DNA of 64,000 nt from Streptomyces sp. NRRL F-5126 (GTDB lineage: Bacteria; Actinomycetota; Actinomycetes; Streptomycetales; Streptomycetaceae), in the NCBI RefSeq assembly GCF_000721265.1, contig NZ_JOFZ01000001.1, positions 434,001-498,000 of the forward strand, written 5' to 3'. The translations under genes were made by a program, and so were the position numbers. Under the pieces are notes generated by a model. It saw only the letters and a program-made list of their open reading frames with translations. It searched no databases and was not told the DNA's origin. Below are positions 28,005 to 35,500 of the stretch, one piece after another; positions within the stretch are counted from its first letter, which is position 1, and each line of letters opens with the position of its first letter.

Positions 28005-28044
28005 CAGGAGGCCTGTTCCCGCTGTGGCGGGTACAGGCCTCCTG
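28005..28044. terminator. terminator hairpin downstream of csp
   Basis: Arms CAGGAGGCCTGT and ACAGGCCTCCTG (12 bp) are followed inwards by a second short stem CCCGC/GCGGG. Just past the + strand arm is TTT. It begins about 33 bases after the stop of the cold-shock gene read on the minus strand. Confidence 0.8.
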
Positions 28045-28076
28045 TTTACGACTGCGTCTGGCCGATCGCGCCGGAA

Positions 28077-28280
28077 TCAGACGGCGAGCTTGACCATGTC
28101 CGCCTGCGGACCCTTCTGGCCCTGCGAGATCTCGAACTCCACTCGCTGACCTTCTTCAAGGGTGCGGTAGCCGTCCATCTGGATCGCGCTGTAGTGGACG
28201 AAAACATCCGCACCACCGTCGACCGCGATGAAGCCGTAGCCCTTCTCCGCGTTGAACCACTTGACGGTGCCCTGAGCCAT
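28077..28280 (-). CDS. cold shock domain protein
   Basis: A 67-residue single-stranded nucleic-acid-binding protein. It carries [15 protein letters not shown] (RNP1) and DVFVHYSAI (RNP2), and ends in [12 protein letters not shown] 28280 has GGGGAG nine bases upstream. Streptomyces cells carry several such proteins that act as RNA chaperones. The leader upstream is long and unusually A/T-rich for this window (see the next entry), which is typical of post-transcriptionally controlled csp genes. A strong terminator follows. Confidence 0.95.
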   Translation of the reverse strand: MAQGTVKWFNAEKGYGFIAVDGGADVFVHYSAIQMDGYRTLEEGQRVEFEISQGQKGPQADMVKLAV

Positions 28281-28626
28281 GCCTAACTCCCCTATTACAG
28301 GCCCCTGCTCGGGACCGCACTTCGCGCCGGAACGCGTCGACCGCGGCTGAATGTATCTGCCCAACTGCCCTCTGCAACAGGTCAATCGGACGAGAATTCT
28401 GGGCATGGCTGAAGACGCGAACCGGATGTACGTTCGCGTTCCCGGGCAAGTCGGGCCGCACAAAGTGCACTTATTGCACGATCGGCACCAAAATTTTGAC
28501 CCGATGTTGTCGTGTTCTCGTGCGCGTTTCCCGTGCGCGTTCGGTATGGCCCCGCATGTCGCCTGCGCGTCGCGGATGGGCGGTCGCGTGCTCGGTTGAA
28601 TCGTACCGCGCTCAACAACATGAAGA
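28281..28626. other. csp leader and promoter region, about 350 bases, no gene seen
   Basis: Between csp and the metO terminator I see no supportable gene. The part near 28281-28530 is A/T-richer than its surroundings, with TGCCCAACTGCCCTCTGCAA and CAAAATTTTGACC, and it holds an inverted repeat GTGCA-CTTAT-TGCAC (28465-28479). A long structured leader for csp is the simplest reading. Small frames here have no motifs. Confidence 0.55.
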
Positions 28627-28654
28627 CGCCCCCTCCGCGACGGCGGAGGGGGCG
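28627..28654. terminator. terminator hairpin of the metM-metO unit
   Basis: Arms CGCCCCCTCCGC and GCGGAGGGGGCG (12 bp perfect) enclose GACG. It lies 20 bases past the stop of the sulfur-carrier gene. Confidence 0.85.
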
Positions 28655-28674
28655 CCCGGCGCACTCGACGTGGT

Positions 28675-28953
28675 TCAGCAGCCGCCGGCGACCGCGGGGA
28701 TGATCGACACGCCCGCACCGTCCGGCGTGGCGGTCTGAAGGCCCTGCTCGAAGCGGACGTCGTCGTCGTTGACGTACACGTTGACGAACCGTCGGAGCTT
28801 GCCCTGGTCGTCCAGGACGCGTCCGGCGATGCCCGGGTGGTTCTTCTCCAGGGACGCGATGACGTCGGACAGGGTGGTGCCGTCGGCGGCGACCTCGGCC
28901 TTACCGCCCGTGTAGGTGCGGAGGATGGTGGGGATGCGGACGTTGACGCTCAT
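28675..28953 (-). CDS. metO: MoaD/ThiS/CysO-type sulfur carrier protein, probable MetO
   Basis: A 92-residue ubiquitin-fold sulfur carrier resembling CysO and Moa[30 protein letters not shown] and the end IIPAVAGGC. Sulfur carriers are used as a C-terminal thiocarboxylate on Gly-Gly; here an extra Cys follows the GG (G90, G91, C92), so proteolytic trimming is probably needed first. It lies downstream of the threonine-synthase-like gene, 75 bases away, in the same transcript. From memory, a Streptomyces pathway has been reported in which a sulfur carrier (MetO) donates sulfur to a threonine synthase homologue (MetM). I use that name on synteny and the riboswitch; CysO-type is the fallback. Confidence 0.85.
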   Translation of the reverse strand: MSVNVRIPTILRTYTGGKAEVAADGTTLSDVIASLEKNHPGIAGRVLDDQGKLRRFVNVYVNDDDVRFEQGLQTATPDGAGVSIIPAVAGGC

Positions 28954-29028
28954 GGGCGGGTGCCTGCCTTTCGGGTGTCTCGAAGCTCGGGTGTGCGGGG
29001 CCGGTGGGCGCGCGCCGGCGGCCAGGGA

Positions 29029-30330
29029 CTAGGCCAGCCCCGCCTCGCGGAAGGCGTCGAGGCTGGGCCGGATCGTGGCCGTCGGGCCCGTGGTCGGCGC
29101 GACAGCGTCCAGCGTCTTGAGGCCGTCGCCGGTGTTCAGCACGACGGTCGTGAGCGACGGGTCGATGAGGCCCGCCTCGATCAGCTTCTTCGTCACGCCG
29201 ACCGTCACGCCGCCCGCGGTCTCCGCGAAGATGCCCTCGGTGCGGGCGAGCAGCTTGATCGCGTCGACGACCTGCTCGTCGTTGACGTCCTCCACCGCGC
29301 CGCCGGTGCGCCGGGCGATGTCGAGCACGTACGGGCCGTCGGCCGGGTTGCCGATCGCCAGGGACTTGGCGATGGTGTCCGGCTTCTGCGGGCGCACCAC
29401 GTCGTGTCCGGCCTTGAAGGCGGTGGAGACCGGCGAGCAGCCCTCGGCCTGGGCGCCGAAGATCTTGTACGGCTTGTCCTCGACGAGCCCGAGCCTGATC
29501 AGCTCGCGCAGCCCCTTGTCGATCTTGGTGAGCTGCGAGCCCGACGCGATCGGGATGACGATCTGGTCGGGCAGGCGCCAGCCGAGCTGCTCGCAGATCT
29601 CGTAAGCGAGCGTCTTGGAGCCCTCGCCGTAGTACGGCCTGAGGTTGACGTTCACGAACCCCCAGCCCTCGCCCAGCGGGTCGCCGATGAGCTCGGAGCA
29701 GAAGCGGTTCACGTCGTCGTAGTTGCCCTCGATACCCACGAGTTCACCGCCGTACACGGCGGCCATCACGACCTTGCCCTGCTCCAGGTCGTGCGGGATG
29801 AACACGCAGGAGCGGAAGCCGGCCCTGGCCGCAGCCGCGCCGACGGCGCCCGCGAGGTTGCCCGTGGACGAGCAGGAGAGCGTGGTGAACCCGAAGGCGC
29901 GCGCGGCCTCGACGGCGATCGCGACGACGCGGTCCTTGAACGAGTGCGTCGGGTTGCCGGAGTCGTCCTTGACGTGCAGTTCCCCGGTGATGCCGAGCTC
30001 GCGGGCGAGGTTGTCGGCCTTGACGAGCTTGGTGAAGCCGGGGTTGATGTTCGGGTGCGCCGCGACGTCGGCGGGCACCGGCAGCAGCGGCGCGTATCGC
30101 CAGATGTTGTTCGGGCCCTGCGCGATCCGCTCCTTCAGCGCCTCGGGGCCGTCGGACGGCAGGTCGTACGCGACTTCGAGGGGGCCGAAACAGCTCTCGC
30201 AGGCGAAGATCGGTCCGAGGGGGAAGCGCTCGCCGCATTCGCGGCACGAGAGCGCGGCGGCGGGTCCGAGGTCGACGGTGCCGGTGCTGTCGTCGGCGTC
30301 ACTGGTGTTCTGGACGGTCTGCACAGCCAT
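29029..30330 (-). CDS. metM: threonine synthase-like PLP enzyme, probable homocysteine synthase MetM
   Basis: A 433-residue PLP enzyme of the threonine synthase fold. An N-terminal four-Cys pair (C29, C32, C44, C47) looks like a zinc ribbon. K132 in SFKDR is the PLP lysine, SCSSTGNLAGAVG is the phosphate loop, and GSQLTKIDKGL lies later. Similarity alone suggests O-phosphohomoserine to threonine. The upstream SAM-I riboswitch and the adjacent sulfur carrier instead favour sulfur transfer onto O-phosphohomoserine to give homocysteine. From memory, Streptomyces keeps its usual thrC near hom and thrB elsewhere, so this would be a second copy. ATG 30330 is preceded by AAAGGG. Ordinary threonine synthase remains possible. 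Confidence 0.85.
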   Translation of the reverse strand: MAVQTVQNTSDADDSTGTVDLGPAAALSCRECGERFPLGPIFACESCFGPLEVAYDLPSDGPEALKERIAQGPNNIWRYAPLLPVPADVAAHPNINPGFTKLVKADNLARELGITGELHVKDDSGNPTHSFKDRVVAIAVEAARAFGFTTLSCSSTGNLAGAVGAAAARAGFRSCVFIPHDLEQGKVVMAAVYGGELVGIEGNYDDVNRFCSELIGDPLGEGWGFVNVNLRPYYGEGSKTLAYEICEQLGWRLPDQIVIPIASGSQLTKIDKGLRELIRLGLVEDKPYKIFGAQAEGCSPVSTAFKAGHDVVRPQKPDTIAKSLAIGNPADGPYVLDIARRTGGAVEDVNDEQVVDAIKLLARTEGIFAETAGGVTVGVTKKLIEAGLIDPSLTTVVLNTGDGLKTLDAVAPTTGPTATIRPSLDAFREAGLA

Positions 30331-30349
30331 GGAGGCGAGGCCCTTTCTC

Positions 30350-30473
30350 CTCATCTTCCTTGCGACGCGTCTCGCCGCAAGACGGAATTGGCACCTTCCC
30401 CACCGTGACCTCGCGGTCGGCGGGAGGGTTGCCGGGGCTTCAACGGGCCGTTCCCTCTGCCCCTCTGGATGAG
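30350..30473 (-). ncRNA. SAM-I riboswitch (S-box), translational type
   Basis: Read on the minus strand, the leader begins CTCATCCAGAGGGGCAGAGG and includes GGCCCGTTGAAGCCCCGGCA and GGTGCCAATTCC, the conserved core of the SAM-I aptamer. A P4 hairpin follows (TTCC...TTGCG paired with CGCAAGGAA). The P1 stem pairs CTCATC (30473-30468) with GATGAG (30355-30350). That 3' strand runs into GAGGAGAAAGGG, the ribosome-binding region 10-25 bases before ATG 30330. SAM binding should stabilise P1 and hide the site, turning translation off. Confidence 0.88.
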
Positions 30474-30877
30474 CGCTATGGCGACCGGAACCAGTCTCCG
30501 GCGCGTTTGTCCCGCGGCGGGCCACCCGGCGTGCGGGCACCTTTCGCGTTGTCCAAGACTGTAGCCGAATGGCCGGACAGCGGAAGTTGCCGTCCGGCAC
30601 GCGAGATGGATCACGTGGTGGCCGCGCACGGGCGAACCGACCGCGCCGGAAGCCGTCAAGACCCTGCTGACCAGGCACTTCCGGTCCACCGGTGATCCGT
30701 GCTTGCGACCGGCTCCTGGTGTCCAAGGCCACACGCGGGCCACCCATGGACCCGACGCGGGCCTGCCGCGCGGTCGCTGCGCGGCCGCCGTGCGGTCCCC
30801 GTGCGCGCGCCGTGCCCGTGCCGTCATGCGCCGTCATGTGCGCCGTCACCGGTGCCCCACCAGCCCCGTCCGTACGT
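30474..30877. other. divergent promoter region, no gene seen
   Basis: About 400 bases between the riboswitch and the otsA promoter contain no credible gene. The promoter of the riboswitch transcript should lie near 30480-30520 on the minus strand, but I cannot pick its elements with confidence. Small frames on both strands lack motifs. Confidence 0.5.
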
Positions 30878-30904
30878 TTGAGCGTTTCCAGGACTGGCTA
30901 GGTT
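30878..30904 (+). promoter_or_regulatory. candidate otsA promoter, leaderless
   Basis: TAGGTT (30899-30904) is a fair -10 and TTGAGC (30878-30883) a -35 with a short 15-base gap. Transcription would begin around ATG 30911, and no ribosome binding site precedes that codon, so a leaderless mRNA is likely. Confidence 0.4.
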
Positions 30905-30910
30905 CGCGAT

Positions 30911-32344
30911 ATGGCTTCCGAGCACGACGCGCACGGCGCTTCCGTCCTAGTGGCTTCCAACCGCGGGCCCGTCTCATACACCCTTCAGGACGACGGCACG
31001 CTGGCGGCCCGGCGCGGCGGCGGCGGCCTGGTGTCCGGGCTGTCCGCGACAGGGCCGGACACGGACGCGGTATGGGTGTGCGCGGCGCTCGGCGACGGCG
31101 ACCGCGAGGCGGTGCGCCGCACGGGCGGGCGGCTCGACCCGGGCGACACCGGCGGGCAGCGCGTGCGGATGCTGGGTATCCCGCCCGAGGTGCACGGCGA
31201 CGCGTACAACGGCATCGCGAACTCGGTGCTGTGGTTCGTGCACCACATGCTCTTCCAGACGCCGGTCGAGCCGTCGTTCGGCACGGAGTTCCGGGCGCAG
31301 TGGGCCTCCTACGAGGCGTACAACCGCGCGTTCGCCGAGGCGCTGGCCGACGACGCGCGCGAGGGTGCCGCCGTGCTCGTGCAGGACTACCACCTGGCGC
31401 TCGTGCCCGGCATGCTGCGCGCGCTGCGGCCCGACCTGCGGATCGGGCACTTCTCGCACACGCCGTGGGCGCCCGTGGACTACTTCGGACTGCTGCCGGA
31501 CGACATCGCGCGCCAGCTGCTGCGCGGCATGCTCGGCGCCGACCGCGCGTGCTTCCTGACCAAGCGCTGGGCGGACGCGTTCCGTGCGTGCTGCGACGCG
31601 CTGCTCGGCGGCACGGGCGAGACGCGCACCGGGGTGCACGGGCTCGGCGCGGACGCGGACTTCCTGCGGGAGCGGGCACACCGCGCGGACGTCGGCGAGC
31701 GGATCGGGATGCTGCGCGAGCAGATCGGCACCGACGCGTCGGGGGCGCCGCGCCGCACGATCGTGCGGGTGGACCGCACGGAGCTGTCGAAGAACATCGT
31801 GCGCGGCCTCCTCGCGTTCCGCGCCCTGCTCACGGAGCGGCCCGAGTGGCGTGAGCGCGTGGTGCACGTGGCGTTCGCGTACCCGTCGCGTCAGGACCTC
31901 GCGGTGTACCGCTCCTACATGGAACGGGTGCGGCAGCTCGCCGACGAGATCAACGCCGAGTTCGGCACGGACGGCTGGACACCGGTGCTGCTGCACCTGG
32001 AGGACGACTTCGCGCGCTCGCTCGCGGCGTACCGCATCGCGGACGTCGCGCTGGTCAACCCGATCAGGGACGGCATGAACCTCGTCGCGAAGGAGGTGCC
32101 GGTCGTCTCCGACGGCGGCTGCGCGCTGGTGCTGTCGCGCGAGGCGGGCGCGTACGAGGAGCTGGGCGAGGACGCGCTGGTGGTCAACCCGTACGACATC
32201 ACGGCTACGGCGCAGGCACTGCACGAGGCGCTGGCGATGCCGGCCGGCGAACGCGGCGAGCGCACGAAGCGGCTGGCGGCAGCGGCCACGGCGCTCCCGC
32301 CGAGCCGGTGGTTCCTCGACCAGCTCGCGGAGCTGCGCGCCTGA
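30911..32344 (+). CDS. otsA: trehalose-6-phosphate synthase (glycosyltransferase 20)
   Basis: OtsA joins glucose from a nucleotide sugar to glucose-6-phosphate to give trehalose-6-phosphate. The 477-residue protein has the start VASNRGPVSY, VQDYHLALVPGML, GHFSHTPWAP, and NPIRDGMNLVAKE, so the main active-site motifs are present. The loop normally written DRLDYTKG reads VDRTELSKNI, a variant seen in actinobacterial OtsA and in VldE-type relatives. The matching phosphatase otsB lies 450 bases away on the other strand. Substrate details are inferred from the family. Confidence 0.9.
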   Translation: MASEHDAHGASVLVASNRGPVSYTLQDDGTLAARRGGGGLVSGLSATGPDTDAVWVCAALGDGDREAVRRTGGRLDPGDTGGQRVRMLGIPPEVHGDAYNGIANSVLWFVHHMLFQTPVEPSFGTEFRAQWASYEAYNRAFAEALADDAREGAAVLVQDYHLALVPGMLRALRPDLRIGHFSHTPWAPVDYFGLLPDDIARQLLRGMLGADRACFLTKRWADAFRACCDALLGGTGETRTGVHGLGADADFLRERAHRADVGERIGMLREQIGTDASGAPRRTIVRVDRTELSKNIVRGLLAFRALLTERPEWRERVVHVAFAYPSRQDLAVYRSYMERVRQLADEINAEFGTDGWTPVLLHLEDDFARSLAAYRIADVALVNPIRDGMNLVAKEVPVVSDGGCALVLSREAGAYEELGEDALVVNPYDITATAQALHEALAMPAGERGERTKRLAAAATALPPSRWFLDQLAELRA

Positions 32345-32366
32345 CGGCAGCGCCTCGGCGCTGCCG
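32345..32366 (+). terminator. otsA terminator hairpin
   Basis: CGGCAGCGC and GCGCTGCCG (9 bp) with a CTCG loop begin at the base after the otsA stop codon. Confidence 0.75.
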
Positions 32367-32380
32367 GGCCCTGTGCTGCA

Positions 32381-32690
32381 CGTCCTGGACTGCCGGCGCT
32401 GCATTGCGCGTCCCGAGCCACGCATCCCGAGCTGGGCGTCCTGAGCATCCGGCGCTCGCTGAGCCGCACAAGTCCTGGACTGCCGGCGCTGCACTGCGCG
32501 TCCCGAGCCGCGCATCCCGAGCTGCGTGTCCTGAGCATCCGGCGGGCGCTGAGCCGTACACGTCCTGGACTGCCGGCGCTGCGCTGGGCGTCCCGAGCCG
32601 CGCATCCTGCGCTGGGCGTCCTGGGCTCTCGGCCGGCGCTGAGCCGCCGGCCCTGCGCCGCGCGTCTTGGACTGCCGGCCGGCGCTGAGC
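32381..32690. repeat. 90-bp tandem repeat downstream of otsA, about 3.3 copies
   Basis: Units start at 32381, 32471 and 32561 with (C/A)GTCCTGGACTGCCGGCGCTG, and a decayed fourth start near 32662. Each carries GCGTCCCGAGCC, CGCATCC and CTGAGC landmarks. The period is exactly 90 bases, which keeps frames open on several frames at once and yields repetitive predicted peptides (for example SWTAGAALRVPSRASRA). No start signal or family motif supports a real protein. The array lies between convergent otsA and otsB. Confidence 0.85.
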
Positions 32691-32796
32691 CGCGCGTGCT
32701 TGGCCGGCTGCCGCGGCCGAGCCGTGTGTCCGCACGGCCTCGGGCAGAGGTACCCGCACGGGGTGCCCGTGCCGCGTGGCCGCCGGGGCGGCGGCG

Positions 32797-33654
32797 TCAG
32801 CGCGCGGCGCCGCCGAGCGCGGTCGCGAGCTCGGCGAGGAACGCCGCCAGGTCGGCGGGGCCGGCCAGCGCGAGGTCGGCGCGCGCCGTCAGCTCCGGGG
32901 TGGCCGTGCCGCTGGAGACGAGCAGCCCGCCGCGGCCCTCGGAGCGCAGGGCGTCCACCGCGTCGTAGGCGGCGAGGTCGCCGAGGTCGTCGCCGGCGTA
33001 GACGACGCTCTCCGCGCCCTTCTCGCGCGCGAACGCGGTGAGCGCGACGCCCTTGTCCATGCCGGGCGGCCGCAGTTCGAGGACCATGCGGCCGGGTTCG
33101 AGGAGCAGGCCGTGGCGGGACGCCAGGTCTTCCAGCGGGGCGCGCAGGGCGTCGAAGGCCGCCACCGGCGATGCGGCCCTGCGGGTGTGGACGGCGAACG
33201 CGTGTCCCTTGTCCTCGACCTTCACGTCCTGACCGGCGGCGAAGCGGCCGAGGAGGACGGGGAGTTCGGCGCGTGCGGCGGCGACGCCGGGGTGCGGGGG
33301 CGGGGTGCGCGGCGCACCGCCCGCAGCGTCCCAGCGCTCGGCGCCGTAGTGGCCGAGCACCACGAGCCCGTCGAGGCCCGGGACGCCGGCGAACCCGCCG
33401 TACTCCACGGCGACCGCCGCGGGGCGTCCGGTGATCACCACGACCGAGGCGATGTGCGGGGCGAGCGCGGCGAGCGCGGGCACGACGTCCTGGTGGGCAC
33501 GCGCCTGCTCGGGGTCGGGCACGATCTCGGCGAGCGTGCCGTCGAAGTCGAGGGCGACGAGGGCCTTCTGCGGCGCGGCGAGGAGGGCGGCGAGGCCGGC
33601 CGCCCCCGCTGCGGTGGCGGGCCGGGGCAAGGAGGGGGTGCGGTTGCTGCCCAT
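32797..33654 (-). CDS. otsB: trehalose-6-phosphate phosphatase
   Basis: A 285-residue HAD-family phosphatase that removes phosphate from trehalose-6-phosphate. The nucleophile motif is LDFDGTLAE, VITGR is motif II, KGVALTAFA contains the motif III lysine, and GDDLGD is motif IV. It completes the OtsAB trehalose route with the gene at 30911, although the two are convergent rather than in one operon. On the minus strand it follows the DUF3263 gene by 26 bases and may share its transcript. Confidence 0.93.
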   Translation of the reverse strand: MGSNRTPSLPRPATAAGAAGLAALLAAPQKALVALDFDGTLAEIVPDPEQARAHQDVVPALAALAPHIASVVVITGRPAAVAVEYGGFAGVPGLDGLVVLGHYGAERWDAAGGAPRTPPPHPGVAAARAELPVLLGRFAAGQDVKVEDKGHAFAVHTRRAASPVAAFDALRAPLEDLASRHGLLLEPGRMVLELRPPGMDKGVALTAFAREKGAESVVYAGDDLGDLAAYDAVDALRSEGRGGLLVSSGTATPELTARADLALAGPADLAAFLAELATALGGAAR

Positions 33655-33680
33655 GGCATCCGACCCTACCGGCCCGCGCC

Positions 33681-34007
33681 TCAGCGGGCGTCCCGGTACG
33701 CCTGGCGCACGCGGCGCAGCCGGTTGACGGTGACAGGGTCGTGGGCGAGGGCGGCGGGGTCGTCGAGCAGCGCGCTCAGGAGCTGGTAGTAGCGCGTCGG
33801 GGACAGCGCGAGCTGCTCGCGTATCGCCCGCTCCTTCGCCCCCGGGCCCGGCCAGGGGCGCCGCTCCATCGCCAGCACGGCCTCGTCCCGCGCGGACAGT
33901 CCGCCCCCGGCGGCGCAGTCACCCGCGGCCGAGTCGCCCGCGGCGGAGTCGCCGGCAGGGGTACCGGAGTCGTCGGCACGGGCGGGTTCCGGGGCTTCGG
34001 TCGGCAT
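33681..34007 (-). CDS. DUF3263-family small protein
   Basis: The 108-residue protein has an N-terminal Ala/Gly/Asp-rich repeat (AAGDS units) and a C-terminal helical domain LSARDEAVLAMERRPWPGPG, then ALSPTRYYQLLSALLDDPAA, the pattern of DUF3263. The RYYQLL segment resembles the recognition helix of a winged helix, so a DNA-binding role is conceivable. ATG 34007 is 11 bases after the stop of the sugar-binding lipoprotein gene. Confidence 0.85.
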   Translation of the reverse strand: MPTEAPEPARADDSGTPAGDSAAGDSAAGDCAAGGGLSARDEAVLAMERRPWPGPGAKERAIREQLALSPTRYYQLLSALLDDPAALAHDPVTVNRLRRVRQAYRDAR

Positions 34008-34018
34008 GGTCAGCCAGG

Positions 34019-35305
34019 CTACTGGGCGGCCGCGTCCGCCGACCCGGCCTCCTTGGCGATCTTCGAGAGGACCTGCTGCGGGTCGTGTCCCGGCTCGACG
34101 GCCTGCCCGATGTTCTTCTTGATCAGCTCGCTCACCCGCGACCACGAGCTCTTGCCGAACGGATAGAGCTCAGAGGTGCTGAGCGTCTTCTGGAACTGGT
34201 GCAGGTCCTTCTCGCTGTCGTCGACCGACATCTCGTCGTTGGCGCTGTAGGTGACGGGCAGCAGGTCGTACTGGGTCGCGAAGTCCAGGACGTTCTGGTC
34301 GTCGTACACGTAGTCGAGGAACTCGCCGATCTGCTTGGCGTGGCCGTTCTGCTTGAACGCCATCATCCAGTCGGCCACGCCCATCGACGACTTGGCCATG
34401 CCGTCCTTGCCCGGCATCGGCACCATGCCGAAGTCGATGCCCGCCTTGCGCGCGTCGTTCATCAGCGTCGGGTGGCCGTTGAGCATGCCGACCTTGCCCT
34501 CGGTGAACTCCTTGAAGGCGTCGGCGCGGTCCAGCTTCCCCGGCGCGACGGGTCCTGTGAGGCCCTTGCCGACCAGGTTGTCCTTGAGCCACTCGAACGT
34601 CCTGACGTTGTCGTCCGAGTCGATGGTGTACGGGCCGTCCGTGGTGTCGGTGTAGCCGCCGCCACCGCTGAGCATCCACATCATGGTCTCGGCCTGGGCC
34701 TCCTCGCTGCCGAGCGGCAGGGCGAACGGCACGGGGACGCCGTCGTTCTTCAGCGCCTGCGCGTCGCTCGCGATGTCGGCCCAGTCCTTCGGGGCCTTGA
34801 TGCCGGCCGCGTCGAAGAGGTCGCGGTTGTAGAACAGCAGCCGCGTGGAGGCGACGAACGGCAGTCCGTACTCCTTTTGGTTGACCCTGCCCGCCTCGGC
34901 CAGCTGCGAGACGAAGCTCGACTGGACCGGGACGCTGAGTATCTGGTCGGCGCTGTAGAGCTCGCCCTTGTCGGCGTAGTCGGCGAACGAGCCCACCTGC
35001 GCCATGTCGGGCGCGTCGCCGCGCTTGACCATCGCCGCCACGTCGGCGTCGACGGTCTTCCAGGAGCGGACGTCCACGTCCACCTTGATGTGCGGGTGCT
35101 TCTTGCCGAACTCGGCGGCCAGCTTCTTCCAGTAGACGCTGGACGACGTCTTCGGGCTGTTGCCGTAGTCCGCGGCCACGAGCTTGAGCGTGACGTCGCC
35201 CGGACCGGCCGGGCCGCCGCACCCCGCGGCGCCCATGGCGGTGCTCGTGACGACCATGGCCGTGGCGATGCCCAGACAGCGTTGGCGCACTGCTCCTCTT
35301 CCCAC
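34019..35305 (-). CDS. extracellular solute-binding lipoprotein, sugar ABC importer type
   Basis: A 428-residue substrate-binding protein of the family that feeds carbohydrate ABC importers. The signal peptide ends with the lipobox GAAGC, and the mature part is the usual two-lobed fold (LPFVASTRLLFYNRDLFDAA, then GKVGMLNGHP). GTG 35305 is used; GTG 35290 with GAGGAG two bases upstream is an alternative that keeps the signal peptide. No permease or ATPase gene is beside it, so the partner subunits must be elsewhere. It is divergent from nagK; a role in taking up amino sugars is possible but unproven. Confidence 0.88.
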   Translation of the reverse strand: MGRGAVRQRCLGIATAMVVTSTAMGAAGCGGPAGPGDVTLKLVAADYGNSPKTSSSVYWKKLAAEFGKKHPHIKVDVDVRSWKTVDADVAAMVKRGDAPDMAQVGSFADYADKGELYSADQILSVPVQSSFVSQLAEAGRVNQKEYGLPFVASTRLLFYNRDLFDAAGIKAPKDWADIASDAQALKNDGVPVPFALPLGSEEAQAETMMWMLSGGGGYTDTTDGPYTIDSDDNVRTFEWLKDNLVGKGLTGPVAPGKLDRADAFKEFTEGKVGMLNGHPTLMNDARKAGIDFGMVPMPGKDGMAKSSMGVADWMMAFKQNGHAKQIGEFLDYVYDDQNVLDFATQYDLLPVTYSANDEMSVDDSEKDLHQFQKTLSTSELYPFGKSSWSRVSELIKKNIGQAVEPGHDPQQVLSKIAKEAGSADAAAQ

Positions 35306-35457
35306 CTTTCGCCCACCGCGGGGCAGGGAAGCCCGACGATCGAACGGAGAAACGAAGACTTGACGGTACGCGGACGATGCCGCGCGGACGACGGTGGGGT
35401 GGGAAAAATACGCCGAAGGCAGGGGCTGCCCTTGTACGAGCGGGAAAGATCACGCAG

Positions 35458-35473
35458 AGTGGACTAGACCTCT
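35458..35473 (+). promoter_or_regulatory. DasR operator (dre) of nagK-nagA
   Basis: AGTGGACTAGACCTCT matches the dre consensus (ACTGGTCTAGACCACT-like) at 14 of 16 positions. It lies 28-43 bases before the nagK start. In S. coelicolor the nagKA operon is a known DasR target, with GlcNAc-6-P or GlcN-6-P as inducer. Confidence 0.8.
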
Positions 35474-35500
35474 CAAGGGTGTACGCGCGAGACTGTCCCC

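Noticed and set aside
28351..28599. 82-codon frame MYLPNCPL... in the csp leader
   Set aside because: No ribosome site or similarity that I can see, and the region better fits a csp leader.
32205..32759. Repetitive peptide frames on both strands (30-residue units)
   Set aside because: The 90-base period keeps frames open by itself; no start signals, no known repeat family.
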